The position numbers and the translations under genes are program-made. The notes under the pieces were generated by a model that had not been told where the DNA came from, did no database searches, and was given only the letters and a program-made list of their open reading frames with translations. Of a DNA stretch of 64,000 nucleotides, positions 49,608-60,069 are shown one piece after another. Numbering within the stretch: the stretch's first letter is position 1; each line of letters begins with the position of its first letter. The stretch lies in the NCBI GenBank assembly GCA_963698495.1, contig CAVORB010000023.1, forward strand, positions 1 through 64,000. The letters run 5' to 3'. Source of the DNA: CAVORB01 sp963698495. Lineage in GTDB: Bacteria; Pseudomonadota; Gammaproteobacteria; Chromatiales; Chromatiaceae.

Positions 49608-51049
49608 TTAGTCGATCGTGCACGTCGGGAGGCAGCACGACCATCGCGCTCAGGCTGCCGCCGGGGAAGATGTCGAAGGTGGTGAGCTCCTTCTCGGCGT
49701 GGGAGTGCCACACGAAGAAGTAGCCGCCGATGGGGTTGAGGCCGCCCTCGCCGGGGGGCAGGTCGCCCACGTCGCCCATGTAGGGGCTGCCGCTCCAGAA
49801 GCCGCCCAGGGTCAGCTCGCCGACGCCGGGCAGGTTGACCGGGCACGGCCTTGCCGTGGTCGGCGCAGTACTCGCGCGTATCAGGTCGTAGTCGAGCGTC
49901 CGTCGCCGAAACCGTCGCCATCGGTGTCGACACAGTCGTGTGCGCGTCGGTCGGTGCCGTAGATGTCCCAGCCCAGGTCCTTGCCGGTCCAGGTCCAGAT
50001 GGCATCGACCGTCTGCTTGGGCGCGGAGTTGATGGTGTTGTCCGAGCGGCCGAGGTCGGCGGTCGACCCCGCCGTCCGAGGACAGCATGCTGCCGTCGCG
50101 GCCGATGAAGCGTCAGGTTCTCGCCGTGGTAGTGGAAGGGGTGGCTGTCGTGGCCGGCGTTGACGTTGCGCACCAGCACCTTGTCACCGGGGTGGGACAT
50201 GGCCAGGGACTGGTAGGGCTGGTGCGGGAACAGCGGGTTGTAGTCGCCCTGCAACAGGTCGGGGAAGACGCGGCCGTTGACGAAGTAGATGGTGGCGAAG
50301 CGGTCGAGTTGGTGAAGTGCTCGTAGTGACCGCGCTCCATCTGCATGGTGGATCTCCGGGTCCACCTCGGTCAGCAGGTAGAGGTACTCCTGGTCGTAGT
50401 CGGTCCCGGTCCGGCGCCGTAGGCGGTGCGGTTGGCTGATCCGCGTTGAAGCCCGTCGGCCGCACGATCAGCGCGCCGAGCAGCCCCATCTCCACGTGCA
50501 GGCCCGGGTTGGGGCCGTCCAGGCTGTGGTAGACGTAGGTGCCGGGCTTGTCGGCGGTGAAGGTGTAGCTCACGGTCTCGCCGATGGTTGCCGCCTGGGT
50601 CACCAGGCCGTCGGTGCGGTCCCGCCGCCGGTACGCACCGCGTGCACGTTCATGCCCGGTCACCACGATGCGACGACCGCGGTCTGCGGGATCCGGCACA
50701 CCGTAGTTGGTGACGTTGATGGTCACCGGCTCGCCCTCGGTCGACGATCAGGGTCGGCGCCGGGTACTGGGGCAGGTAGTAGGCCGTTGCCCTCGGGATG
50801 GGTGGCGCCCGCGCCGCCGTTCAGGTCGCCGAAGCCCCACATGTAGAGGCTGGTGCCCTCGGGCAGGCTGATGTTGAAGGGAGAGGCGTAGAGGTTGAAC
50901 TGGCCACGTCGGCCGGGCTGGCCCGTGATGCCCCGGATGTCGTGCGCGGCCTGCGCGCGCGGCCCAGGGCAGCGCGAGCCCCAGCCCCAGCACGAGGACG
51001 CCCAGCAGGCGCCCGCGGTCGTCTTGGTTCGATTTCTCATTGCTTTCAT
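49608..51049 (-). pseudogene. Multicopper oxidase-like protein 2, many frameshifts
   Basis: The gene starts MKAMRNRTKTTAG, with a Leu-rich signal (LLGVLVLGLGLALPWAARA), and ends near the TAA at 49608. Cupredoxin features are QFNLYASPFNISLPEGTSLY, GEPVTINVTNYGVPDP and KPGTYVYHSLDGPNPGLHVE. HPFHYHGENL follows, then LTLGGFWSGSPYMGDVGDLP and FFVWHSHAEKELTTFDIF. The H-x-H pairs for type 2/3 copper are visible. The Cys of the type 1 site is Ser at both expected places (YHSLDG, WHSHAE). About 475 residues. It lies between the first and third oxidase genes on the same strand. Confidence 0.72.
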
Positions 51050-51069
51050 CTCCTGGTTGGGCTCGGCGC

Positions 51070-52413
51070 CTAGTTCGACGACGATTTCGGTGATCAGGCC
51101 GCCATCGAGCTGGGTCCGGTTGCTCATCTGGTGGAACTCGGCGGCAGTGCAGGAAGTAGGTCCCCGGCGCGACGCCCGCGGTGTCGATGATGACGTCGTG
51201 GGTCTCGCCGCCGCCGAAGTTGACCGAGGCGACCTCTACGTAGAGGTTCTTGCCGCCGTCGACGCCGCGCATCGAGCGCGCGCCGGTGCCGACGATCTTC
51301 ATCTTCAGGCCCGGGCGGTGATGGTGAAGAAGCGGTCGATGCTGACGTTGGAGAGCCGCAGCAGCAGCTTCTCGCCCGCGGTCGACCGTCGACCAGCGAG
51401 CCCATGTCCTGGGACGACCTCGCCGTTGTTCAGAGACCTCGCCGGGGTTGCCCGTCACCGTTGCCGTCGGCGTCGTCCAGCCGGTGCGGTCACCGTCTCC
51501 GGCAGTCGCCGACGTCGTCCGCACCGTGTCCGGGTAGCCGCGGCCGTTGATCTGCGGGTAGTTGGTCTCCAGCTGCGCGAACGGCAGCGGCTGCACGAAC
51601 AGGCTGGCGTCGTGGAAGTCCGACGTCGAAGCCCGAGACCTGCATCGGCGCCTCCACGTCGTAGGCGGTGGTGCCGTCGTCGTCGTTGTAGGCGTAGCCG
51701 GTCGGCCGCACCAGCGGATCATCGCTGCGCTTGCGGTCGGCGTTGTAGTCGGCGTTGCTGTGGGCATGCCGCGCCGAGCACAGTGCCGTCCGGCAGCCGG
51801 TCCTGCGCCGGGTGCACGTAGAGATTGGCCAGCATGCCCATCTCCATGTGCTCGGTGGCCTCCACGTGGCAGTGGTAGATGAAGGTGCCCGGCTCCACCA
51901 CGTTGTAGTAGTAGGTCAGGGTCGAGCCCATGTTGATGGAGATGGACACCTCCGGCACGCCGTCGAACACGGTGGCGGCGTTGGGGAAGCCGTGGTAGTG
52001 CACCGTGTGCGGGTCGAACAGGTCGGCGCGGATCACGGTGCCGACGTTGGTCAGCGAGAGGTAGAACTCGTCGCCCTCGTCCAGCTCGATCGTGCGAGCC
52101 CGGCCAGCGGGCGGCGAGGATGCCCTCGGCGATGACGTCTGCCGGCAGGATGCCGGTCTTGTCGGCGAAGCCGAAGGTGTACATCGGGTTGCCGTCGGAC
52201 ATCTTGACGAAGCCGTCGCCGGCGGTCAGGTGCATGCACTTGGCGTTGGGCTGACCGTCGGGGTCGTCGATGACGGCGTCACCGGCAACCCCGCCGTTGC
52301 CCGTTGTCTCCCGGGCACTGGACGTTGACCACGGCGTTCGCCGCCCCCAACCCTCCCAGCAGCGCCAGCGAGACGGCGGCCGGGAGAGCGCGTTTCTCAA
52401 AGAATCTGTTCAT
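51070..52413 (-). pseudogene. Multicopper oxidase 1, many frameshifts
   Basis: The start is MNRFFEKRALPAAVS, with signal LALLGGLGAANA and a GGAGAGA ribosome-binding site. The first cupredoxin part has HTVHYHGFPNAATVFDG and YHCHVEATEHMEMGM, giving the copper His pairs and a Cys-His-Met type 1 set. The C-terminal part has KMKIVGTGARSMRGVDGGKN, GGGETHDVIIDTAGVAPGTY and FLHCAEFHQMSN, a second Cys-x3-His-x-Met site once one extra base near 51143 is removed. It is the only one of the three oxidases that keeps the type 1 Cys. The 3' end is uncertain. The substrate (metal ion, phenol or other) cannot be inferred. Confidence 0.75.
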
Positions 52414-52532
52414 CGAATCTCTCTCCTCTGGAAGTGCCTGTTACCGTCCGGCCACCGGATCCCTCCGGGACCCCGCCCCCTGCCCGGTGGCCGGGGGACG
52501 GTGACGGTCGTCGCTCCTCGTCGTTGGCGTTG

Positions 52533-55500
52533 CTACGGCAGCTCGTCGGCGCCGATGTCGGAGCCGGCGTCCTGCCGGCCGCGGGTCGTTGTCGAAGTCC
52601 ACGCTCAAGCGCCCCGTGGCCGGCGTCCTGCCACCCACGTTGAGGGCCGCCGAACCCAGATCGATGTGGTAGTCGAACAGCACCCGCGGTTCGGTCGGTA
52701 CCCAGCTCGACCAGGGACAGCGGACCGAAGGCGACCTGGATGAAGTTGCCGCCCTCGTCGAAGGCCGCCGCGGTCTGCAGGGTGGTGAACTCCGGAATGT
52801 TCAGGTTGTCCCGGCCGCCGTTGAAGTACGGGTTGACGAAGTCCGGATCGCCCGAGACGTTGTTGGCGGTGGTAACCCGTCGGTATCGGTCAGCAGCGAG
52901 AACAGCGGCCGGAGGGAATCCGCCGTGACCGCGATCCCGTCCAGCACCGCCAGGTCGTCGGTGAACTGGTTCACGTTCGGCGAGGTGGTATTGCAGGCCG
53001 GTCGCACTGGCGACGCAGTCCGGCGTGGCCGGGAACAGGCCGGTCTCGATGAAGTTCGGCGTCGCCGGGTCATCGTAGTTCAGCCAGAAGAACGACCGGT
53101 TGCTGGTAGATGATGTCGTTGCTCAGCACCGGGTCGGAGAAGGTCAGCCAGTCCGTCGCGATGGTCGCCGTCGACGTCAGTCGACATGAGCAGCGCCATG
53201 TCCGGGCTGTGCAGCCGCGACACGATACCCGCGGGCTGCGGCGTGGTGATGGTTTTGCCCGCGGGTTGGCCGGATCGGTCAGGTCGAAGGCCAGCGGCCG
53301 TGGTCGCCGTGGAGTCGTTGTTGGCCACCGTGTTGTTGCGGATGAGCACCCGCAGGGAGTCCTGCACGGAGATACCGCCGCCGGCCAGGCCCGCCGACGT
53401 TGTTGGTGATCATGTTGTTGTAGACGATCACGTCGTACCAGGGACCGATTCGTCCAGGCTGTTGGCGACATCGACGCCGTTGGCCTGATGGACGCGGATG
53501 CCGCCGCCGTCGCCGGCACCGGCCATGGTTGCCGCGGATGAGGTTGGCGTCGACGGTGACGGTGCCCGAGCCGGGGCTCAGCAGCAGCCCGGTGATCGGC
53601 TCCGGCGCCAGCGCCGGGCTCACCGCCGACGAAGATGCCGCCGCCGTCAACCGAGTTGGCCTGGGTGAAGGACTCGTTGAAGATCATGATGTTGTCCTCG
53701 ATGCGGCCGCCGTTGGACAGGCCCAGGTGGCCGATGCCGCCACCGTTGCCCTGGCTGAAGTTGCCGCAGACCCAGTTCTCCTGGACCCGGTAGGCGTCGG
53801 CGCCCGTGTGCAGCGAGATGCCGCCGCCCGCGCCGCCGAAGGTGCTGCCGTTCTTGGCGATGTGGTTGTGGTGGATGCGGATCCGGTCGTTCACCGCGTC
53901 GGTGTAGTTCGGCCGATCCGGTCCTCTGGTCAGGGTCGGGTGGCCGACACGGATGCCGCCGCCGTAGAAGCCGGCGTTGGTGGTGAGGCGGTTGTTGCCG
54001 ATGTTCAGGAACTGGTTGTAGCCGTTGACCACGATGCCGCCGCCCTGGCTCGCGCCGACGATGGTGAAGCCGTCGATGCGCGCGCCGCGGTTTGCCGGGT
54101 GACCGAAGCGGTCGGCCCGGTTGCCTTGCCGGCGACGAAGATGCCCGCGCCTTCCTCGGTCGCGAAGACCGGCGCACCCAGGGCCGGGAAGCCCGGCAGT
54201 GGCAGATTCTGACCGGGCAGCAGGCTGATCTCGCCATCCGAGCTACCAGCAGCTCGTGACCTTGGCGCGCCAGGCCAGGACCTTCTCGGTCGGCACCTGG
54301 CGGGCGTTGAGGGTCACGGCGCCGGCGCCCCAGCCCTGGAGCTTGACCGGCTTCCACATGATGAGCAGCTCGTCGTAGACGCCCGGCGCCACCAGGATCA
54401 GGTCGCCGGAGCCGGCGACGTCGATGGCCTCCTGGATGGTCGGGAAGTCGCCGTTGCCGCACGTCTGCGACACGCTGTAGAGCTCGTCCATGTCATAGGG
54501 CGCGCCGTCGCTGTTGGGACGCACACCGTACTCCGTGCCGCCGACATTCACGCCGACCGTCAGGGTGACGCCGATGGGCGATTCCACCGGTGCCGGCACA
54601 CCCGCTGTACGCGGTGACCATCACCTGGTACTCACCCGGCGCCTGGTCCGGGATCGCACCGCGGCGTCGATCCGCGTGCCGCTCCAGCTGACGATATCGA
54701 GGTCGGTAGCGGTTGCCGTCCGCGTCCTCCAGCTGCACCGTGCCCGGGCTACCACCGAAGTTGTAGTTGCGGGTGATGAAGCGCGTGGCCTGATCGACGC
54801 CGTCCCACTCGGGGTTGGGCACCTGGACGTTCCGCCCATGGACCGGATGCGGATCTGCTGGGGATGGCCACGGTGCCGCCGCCGACCACGAAGGGCCCGC
54901 CGCCGCCGCTGTTGTTGCGCCGATGCACCCGCGGATCATCGGCGTCGCGGTCGGCACGCTCGCAGTCCACCGGGATAGCTGATGGGGTTGGCGAAGGCCG
55001 CGATCGACACCACCGGGGTGTCGAGGTAGGTGATGGCGCCCGGCATGTACTGGAAGGTGTAGCAGAACTGGCTGAACTGCGGGTTGAAGTACGGGTCGAC
55101 GATGAACTCCGGCGCGTCCGGGTCAGTCGCGCGCCGGGTTCGGGATCGGGCCGGCGTCGTTCATGCAGGCGACCAGCATGTTCGGCGACATGCCGGAGGG
55201 CTGCGGCAGGTTGGCCGTCTAGGTGGACGGCACCATGGCGTTGTAGCGGCCGTTCTGGTCCGCGTAGACACGGTTGACCTCGGCGCCGTTCCAGTCGTAG
55301 AAGCCGACCGGCAGTCAAGGGCGGCGCGTACTTCTCGCCGAAGGCCGGGGAGTTCGGGTTGAACTCGTTGGCCAGGTCGTTGAGGATCACGCCGGTGACG
55401 TTGGCCGCGATGGGCACGTCGGCTGACCAGGTAGAAGTCGGCGGCGGCGTTCTGGCCGCCGGAGAGCGGCACCTTCTTCCGGTCGCAGAGGGGACGCGTG

Positions 55501-58356
55501 CTCGCCGGCGAAGGGCGCCGCGGCGTCAGTCGGCATCGATACCGGCGATGAGCTGATCCAGCGTCGCCGCTGCCGTCCTTGGTGGTCAGGGCCAGGTACG
55601 GCGGCACCGCGTGCGCGTCACCCACGCAGATCGGCGGCAAGGCCTGCGGAGCGCCGGGACGAACTCGTCGCCGAAGTCCACGTTCTGGTGGTGCTCGCGC
55701 AGCGGCTTGAAGCCGGGGGGCGTGGCGGCCTCGACGATGTAGTCGCCGGGGATCATCCAGGCCTCCGGGAGGATCTGGATCGGCGCGCGTCGGTGTTGCC
55801 GACCGGGCGATCCGGTCGCGTAGAAGGCCTCGAGCTTGGTGACGAGTCGCGCGGATCCAGCGTTCCACGTCCGCCGATCAGGGCGTCCGCGTCGTAGTCG
55901 CCGAAGGCGTAGCCGCCGTCGAAGACGCCGGGGCGCACCTGGTTCCAGTTGCGCATGCCGTCGAAGCAGCGGTCGTCGGCTGATGCGGCTCGATGGTGCT
56001 GGCAGTGTTGTTCTCGCCCTGGCAGCCGGTGGGCGTGCTGTCGTCCCAGCTGTCGGTCCAGGTGACGTCGAGGGCGTCGCCGAAGTCGAACACGCCCGTC
56101 TGCCGTTGCGGTCGACGTCCTCGCGCGACCACGGTTGCACTCGTTGCCGGGGATATTGGGGTCGTTGACGCAGTCGGGATCGGCCCAGCCGAGCGGATAG
56201 TTGTCGACGTCGGCCAGGTCGATGACACCGTTCCTGTTGACGTCGTCGATGACGAGGTCGTCGGGATCGAGGATGCCGTCGCCGTTCCAGTCGATGTCGC
56301 AGTCGCTGTCGGGGAAATCACCCTGCGGGAAGCAGTCGATGTCGCCGTCGGCGTAGAGGTTGACCTGCACGCGCGGCACGCCGGGCTCCCAGCCCTCGGC
56401 GGCGGCTAGCTCGGGTCGTCCTCGGCGCGGGTGATGGTGTAGATCACCATGCCGGAGATGCCGCCGTTCTCACCGACGAACTGGCAGATGGGCGGACGGC
56501 GGGTTGAAGACCGGGTCGGTGAAGTTCACTCGGGCCTTGCCGAACTGGATGACGTTGGTCTGGCCGAGGAAGCCCTGGAAGGCCTGGGTCAGGACCGGGC
56601 CGGTCTCGGTGCGGGAAGGCCGTCGTCGTGCTGAGTCCGTGGTCGGGCCGTATGGCGCAGATCGGCAGCGGCGTCACTCCATCAGGCTGGAACTGCCCTG
56701 GGGGTCAGCTCGCCGAAGCCGGGGAAGGCGTCGGTTGTCTTGTCCACGGGGCCGCCCGCGTCCACCACGAAGGTGGCGCCGGTGATCTTCTTGTTGGTGA
56801 AGCCGACCTCGGCCACCATCCAGTGGAAGCAGGGGAAGAACTCGTCGAAGGGCGCGACGCCCTCGATGTCGGTGGCGAAGCTCTGGTAGATGGTGCCGTC
56901 GCGCCAGCGGACCTGACCGGGCCGCTCTCGGCGCCCACCGGGCCCTCGTTGGCGTCCCAGAAGCCGTTCTGGTTGGTGTCGTTGAAGATGTAGGTGTTCA
57001 GGCGGTTGAACCAGTTGAAGACCGGCACCTCGCCGCAGGTCGCAGCCGAGCCGCCGCCGTTACAGGTCGCCGGCCGCGTCGACGGTGAAGCGGCAGGGTC
57101 GCGATGACGACGTCCAGGTTGGCGTCGAAGACCTTGATGCTGTAGCTGCCCGCGGGCACGCTCGCGATGGAGAAGTCGCTGTCGTCGTCGCAGGGCGCGG
57201 CGTAGCGGGTGCTGCCGGGAGCGGGCCGCCCTCGTTCAGCGCCGATCCAGCAGCTGCGGGAAGGGCCGGCCGCTGAAGAAGTCGAAGACCGGCGGACGCG
57301 ACATGTGCATGTCGGTGATGGTGCCGCTGATGGTCGGCGACGCCGCACCAGCGGCGGACAGGTTGTTGCGCTCCTGGGTGAAGCCGACGAAGACGTGGGG
57401 CCCCGGGAGGCCGAACTCGACGAAGAAGGGCGGCTCGTTGGCCTTGACCCAGGCGTCGATGACCGGGGAGCCCTCGATGGTGGAGGTCTGCTGCCAGCCC
57501 TGGCCGGTGGGCGGGTGACGATGATGCCGTACTTGCCCGGGGCCAGGTTCTTGATCAGTCAGGGTGCCGTCTGGGTTGGGCGTGCAGGGTGCCGTCGCCC
57601 AGGGTGGCGATGCAGTCCGCGGTGTAGGGGTCGCAGTTGGGCACGTAGGTGGTGCCGAGCGGATTGCCGAAGGCGTCGCGATCACCGGGCCGCCGTTTGG
57701 CCGTACTGGCCGGCGGGCTCCTCGAGCACGACGTTGAACTTGGTGAAGTCGGGCGCTCCGGGCAGTCGAGTCGCGGCATGCGTCGTCCGAGGCCGGAGCT
57801 GCTTCCTCCGGCAGGTCCGGCGCGCCGTTCAGCGGGTAGCAGTCCTGGAACAGGAAGACCGCGATCTGCGCGGTGGGGATCGGTTGTGCTGCACTGTCAC
57901 CGTCACGGTCGAGCGTCTGGTTCGGATCGTCGGCATTCGGCAGACCGTCGACCGGCTCGCCGCCCATGCGTGGCCCGAGTAGGGCAGCACCGAGACGTAG
58001 TAGCGGCCCGGCGGCACGGACGTGATGTTCACGCTCGAGCCGTCGGTGTTGCCGGTCAGGCCGCTGGCATCGCTCTGCGCCTTCGCCACTGGGCGATTAC
58101 TGGCGTGGAAGCTCAGTGGACAGGATGTCGTCCGAGCTGATCGGTCAGTGCCGGCGGACTGCTCCGGGTCCACCGCGAAGGTGGTGTCTTCCTGCACCAG
58201 GTAGCGGAAGCCGCTGACACTCGCGCCGGTGTTGTCCACCACGTTGATGGTGACCGTGTCCGCCTGGGCGTTGAACGCCGCCACCAGCCCGCATCCGAGA
58301 AGCAGGGTCGTCACCCTCCTTCCGATCGGAACTCGTTGCCTTCTTGGATTCTTCAT
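52533..58356 (-). pseudogene. Giant exported beta-helix protein with SdrD/carboxypeptidase-like repeats, many frameshifts
   Basis: From MKNPRRQRVPIGRRVTTLL with signal GCGLVAAFNAQA, the stitched product is about 1,900 residues. The N-terminal two-thirds contain SdrD B-like and carboxypeptidase-regulatory-like units (TINVVDNTGASVSGFRYLVQ, NTYIFNDTNQNGFWDANEGP, DFSIASVPAGSYSIKVFDAN) and a dockerin-like calcium segment (DIDWNGDGILDPDDLVIDD). The C-terminal third is a right-handed beta-helix. It starts at DFPTIQEAIDVAGSGDLILV, continues with GGGI/NxI repeats such as RIRIHHNHIAKNGSTFGGAG, and ends AGSDIGADELP, a common end of such helices. It is upstream of multicopper oxidase 1 on the same strand and is probably a surface or released scaffold. 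Confidence 0.68.
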
Positions 58357-58641
58357 GCTGTTCGCTCCGTTTCTCCGCATCGCGACCAATGCCTAGGTGT
58401 TTCGTTCGTCGGGGCTCGTCTGACGCCGCACCGGCCATCCCTCCGGAATGACCAATTACCCCTGCATACCAGATTAACGAAGTGCGCCATTTGGCACAGG
58501 CGGGTGTAAACCGCATTTAACACGAGGGAAGACCCCATACGGCAGGTAGGGTCTGTTGGGGGGGGTAGGGAGGGTTTGCGGGGGGGCCGACCTTGTCGGA
58601 CGGCAGAAACGGCGAAACGCGGCGAAAGGTCCGGCGCCGCC
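58357..58641. promoter_or_regulatory. Upstream region of the giant gene with a G-rich tract
   Basis: On the plus strand at 58549-58586 there are five G runs: GGG, then eight G, GGG, GGG and seven G, separated by 1-6 bases. This fits the G-quadruplex pattern. It lies about 200 bases upstream of the start of the giant beta-helix gene, on the template strand for that gene. No clear -35/-10 pair was identified. No gene is seen here. Confidence 0.4.
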
Positions 58642-59079
58642 CTACTCCGCGGCGCGCGGCGGACCGCTGGGGGAGACGTGGGTGCGGGCGCCCAGTTGCG
58701 CTTGACCGCGGGCCAGGATCGCGCCCTCGACGCGGGCGATCACGTCGTTCAGGCAGGAGGGCGAGCCCTTGTAGAGGAAGCAGTCCGCGCCGTTGCGAAA
58801 CGCCGCCTGCCGGTACTGCGGCAGGTCGAAGGCGCTGAGCACGACGACCGTGATGTCGTCCCAGCCGGCCTTGATCGCCTTGGCCAGCTCGATGCCGCTG
58901 GCGCCCGGCAAGCGGATGTCGAGCAGCACCAGATCGGCCCCGCGCTCCTGGATGTGGCGCAGGGCCTCGACGCCCCGGCTCACCTCGTCCACCTCGATAA
59001 AGGGGAACTGCTTGCGCAGCAAGCTGGAGACGCTGCCGCGGAAACCGCTGTGATCATCGACGATCAATGCATGGAACAT
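58642..59079 (-). CDS. Stand-alone response-regulator receiver protein
   Basis: The 145-residue protein begins MFHALIVDDHSGFRGSVSSL, a receiver domain of the NarL type. The phosphorylation site is D54 (VLLDIRLPG), with S82 and K104 (FLYKG) completing the switch set. The last 25 residues are Pro/Ser/Ala-rich, and there is no DNA-binding domain. The gene is transcribed away from the NarL-type regulator at 59400. It may act as a phosphate sink or protein-binding output for the two kinases nearby. Confidence 0.85.
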   Translation of the reverse strand: MFHALIVDDHSGFRGSVSSLLRKQFPFIEVDEVSRGVEALRHIQERGADLVLLDIRLPGASGIELAKAIKAGWDDITVVVLSAFDLPQYRQAAFRNGADCFLYKGSPSCLNDVIARVEGAILARGQAQLGARTHVSPSGPPRAAE

Positions 59080-59399
59080 TGCCGACCCCCTCGCTTTGGG
59101 GCACTGAGACCATATGCATTTGTACCACAGCCCATAAACGGCGGGATGCGGGGGAAAACCTGCATATCGAGGCGGCAAATCGCGTAGGTGACGGCTACGC
59201 ACCCCACCCCAGGAAGACGCCGATCCTTGGCCATCCTGGCCAAGTCAGCACATCCACGGGGCGGGGAATGGGCCTCGGATCGCATTTGCCGGGATCGCCG
59301 CTGTGCTAACCTTCAGGCCAGATCGTGCGGCAGGCGAGCCCGGCTCGCCTGCCCCGGACCGCCCAGCCACCACCGCTACAGCGCAGGAAGAACCGGAGG
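59080..59399. promoter_or_regulatory. Divergent promoter region with a perfect palindrome
   Basis: The region separates two divergent response-regulator genes. CTTGGCCA, spacer TCC, TGGCCAAG (59226-59244) is a perfect 8+8 inverted repeat suitable as a dimer binding site. It overlaps copy B of the short repeat also found at 40658. A ribosome-binding site, AGGAAG, precedes the gene at 59400. No gene is seen in the 320 bases. Confidence 0.45.
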
Positions 59400-60053
59400 A
59401 TGGAGAAGAAGCGCATTCTGCTCGCCGAGGACCACGCCATGCTGCGGGCGGGCATCAAGTCCCTGCTCGCGATGGAGCCGGACCTGGACGTCGTGGGCGA
59501 GGCGGAGAACGGACTGGAAGCGGTTGCCAAGGTCAAGCAGCTGGAGCCGGACCTGGTGCTGATCGACCTCTCCATGCCGCTGATGAACGGCACCGAGGCG
59601 ATCAAGCAGCTCAGGCTCCGCGGCCACCAGACGCGGGTGATCGTCATGACCGCGCACAAGTCCGACGAGCACGTGCGCGCCGCCCTGGCCGCGGGCGCCA
59701 ACGGCTACCTGCTGAAGGACGACACCCACGAGGAGCTGCTGGCGGCGATCCGCAGCGTGAGCGCGGGCGGCATCTACCTCAGCCCGAAGATCACCGGCAA
59801 GGTGGTCGGCGGCTACCTCGGGCAGGCTTCGTCGGCCGGCCCGGCCATGCCTCTGGATTCGCTGACGGACCGGGAGCGGGAGGTCGTCAAGCTGATCGCC
59901 GAGGGACACAAGAACCGGGAGATCGCCGAGTGCCTCTGCATCAGCACCAAGACGGTGGAGAAACACCGCGCCAACGTCATGCGAAAGCTCGATCTGCACA
60001 GCGCGGTCGAGCTGACCAGCTTCGCGATCGAGAACGGCCTGGTGACGCGGTGA
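59400..60053 (+). CDS. NarL/FixJ-type response regulator
   Basis: The 217-residue protein begins MEKKRILLAEDHAMLRAGIK. The receiver domain has D56 (VLIDLSMPL), T84 and K106 (GYLLKDD). The C-terminal LuxR-type helix-turn-helix spans about residues 150-213 (SLTDREREVVKLIAEGHKNR, then EIAECLCISTKTVEKHRANV). It would regulate transcription after phosphorylation by a HisKA_3 kinase. The gene is 16 bases upstream of such a kinase and divergent from the stand-alone receiver. Confidence 0.93.
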   Translation: MEKKRILLAEDHAMLRAGIKSLLAMEPDLDVVGEAENGLEAVAKVKQLEPDLVLIDLSMPLMNGTEAIKQLRLRGHQTRVIVMTAHKSDEHVRAALAAGANGYLLKDDTHEELLAAIRSVSAGGIYLSPKITGKVVGGYLGQASSAGPAMPLDSLTDREREVVKLIAEGHKNREIAECLCISTKTVEKHRANVMRKLDLHSAVELTSFAIENGLVTR

Positions 60054-60069
60054 CGGACCGCCCAGCTCC

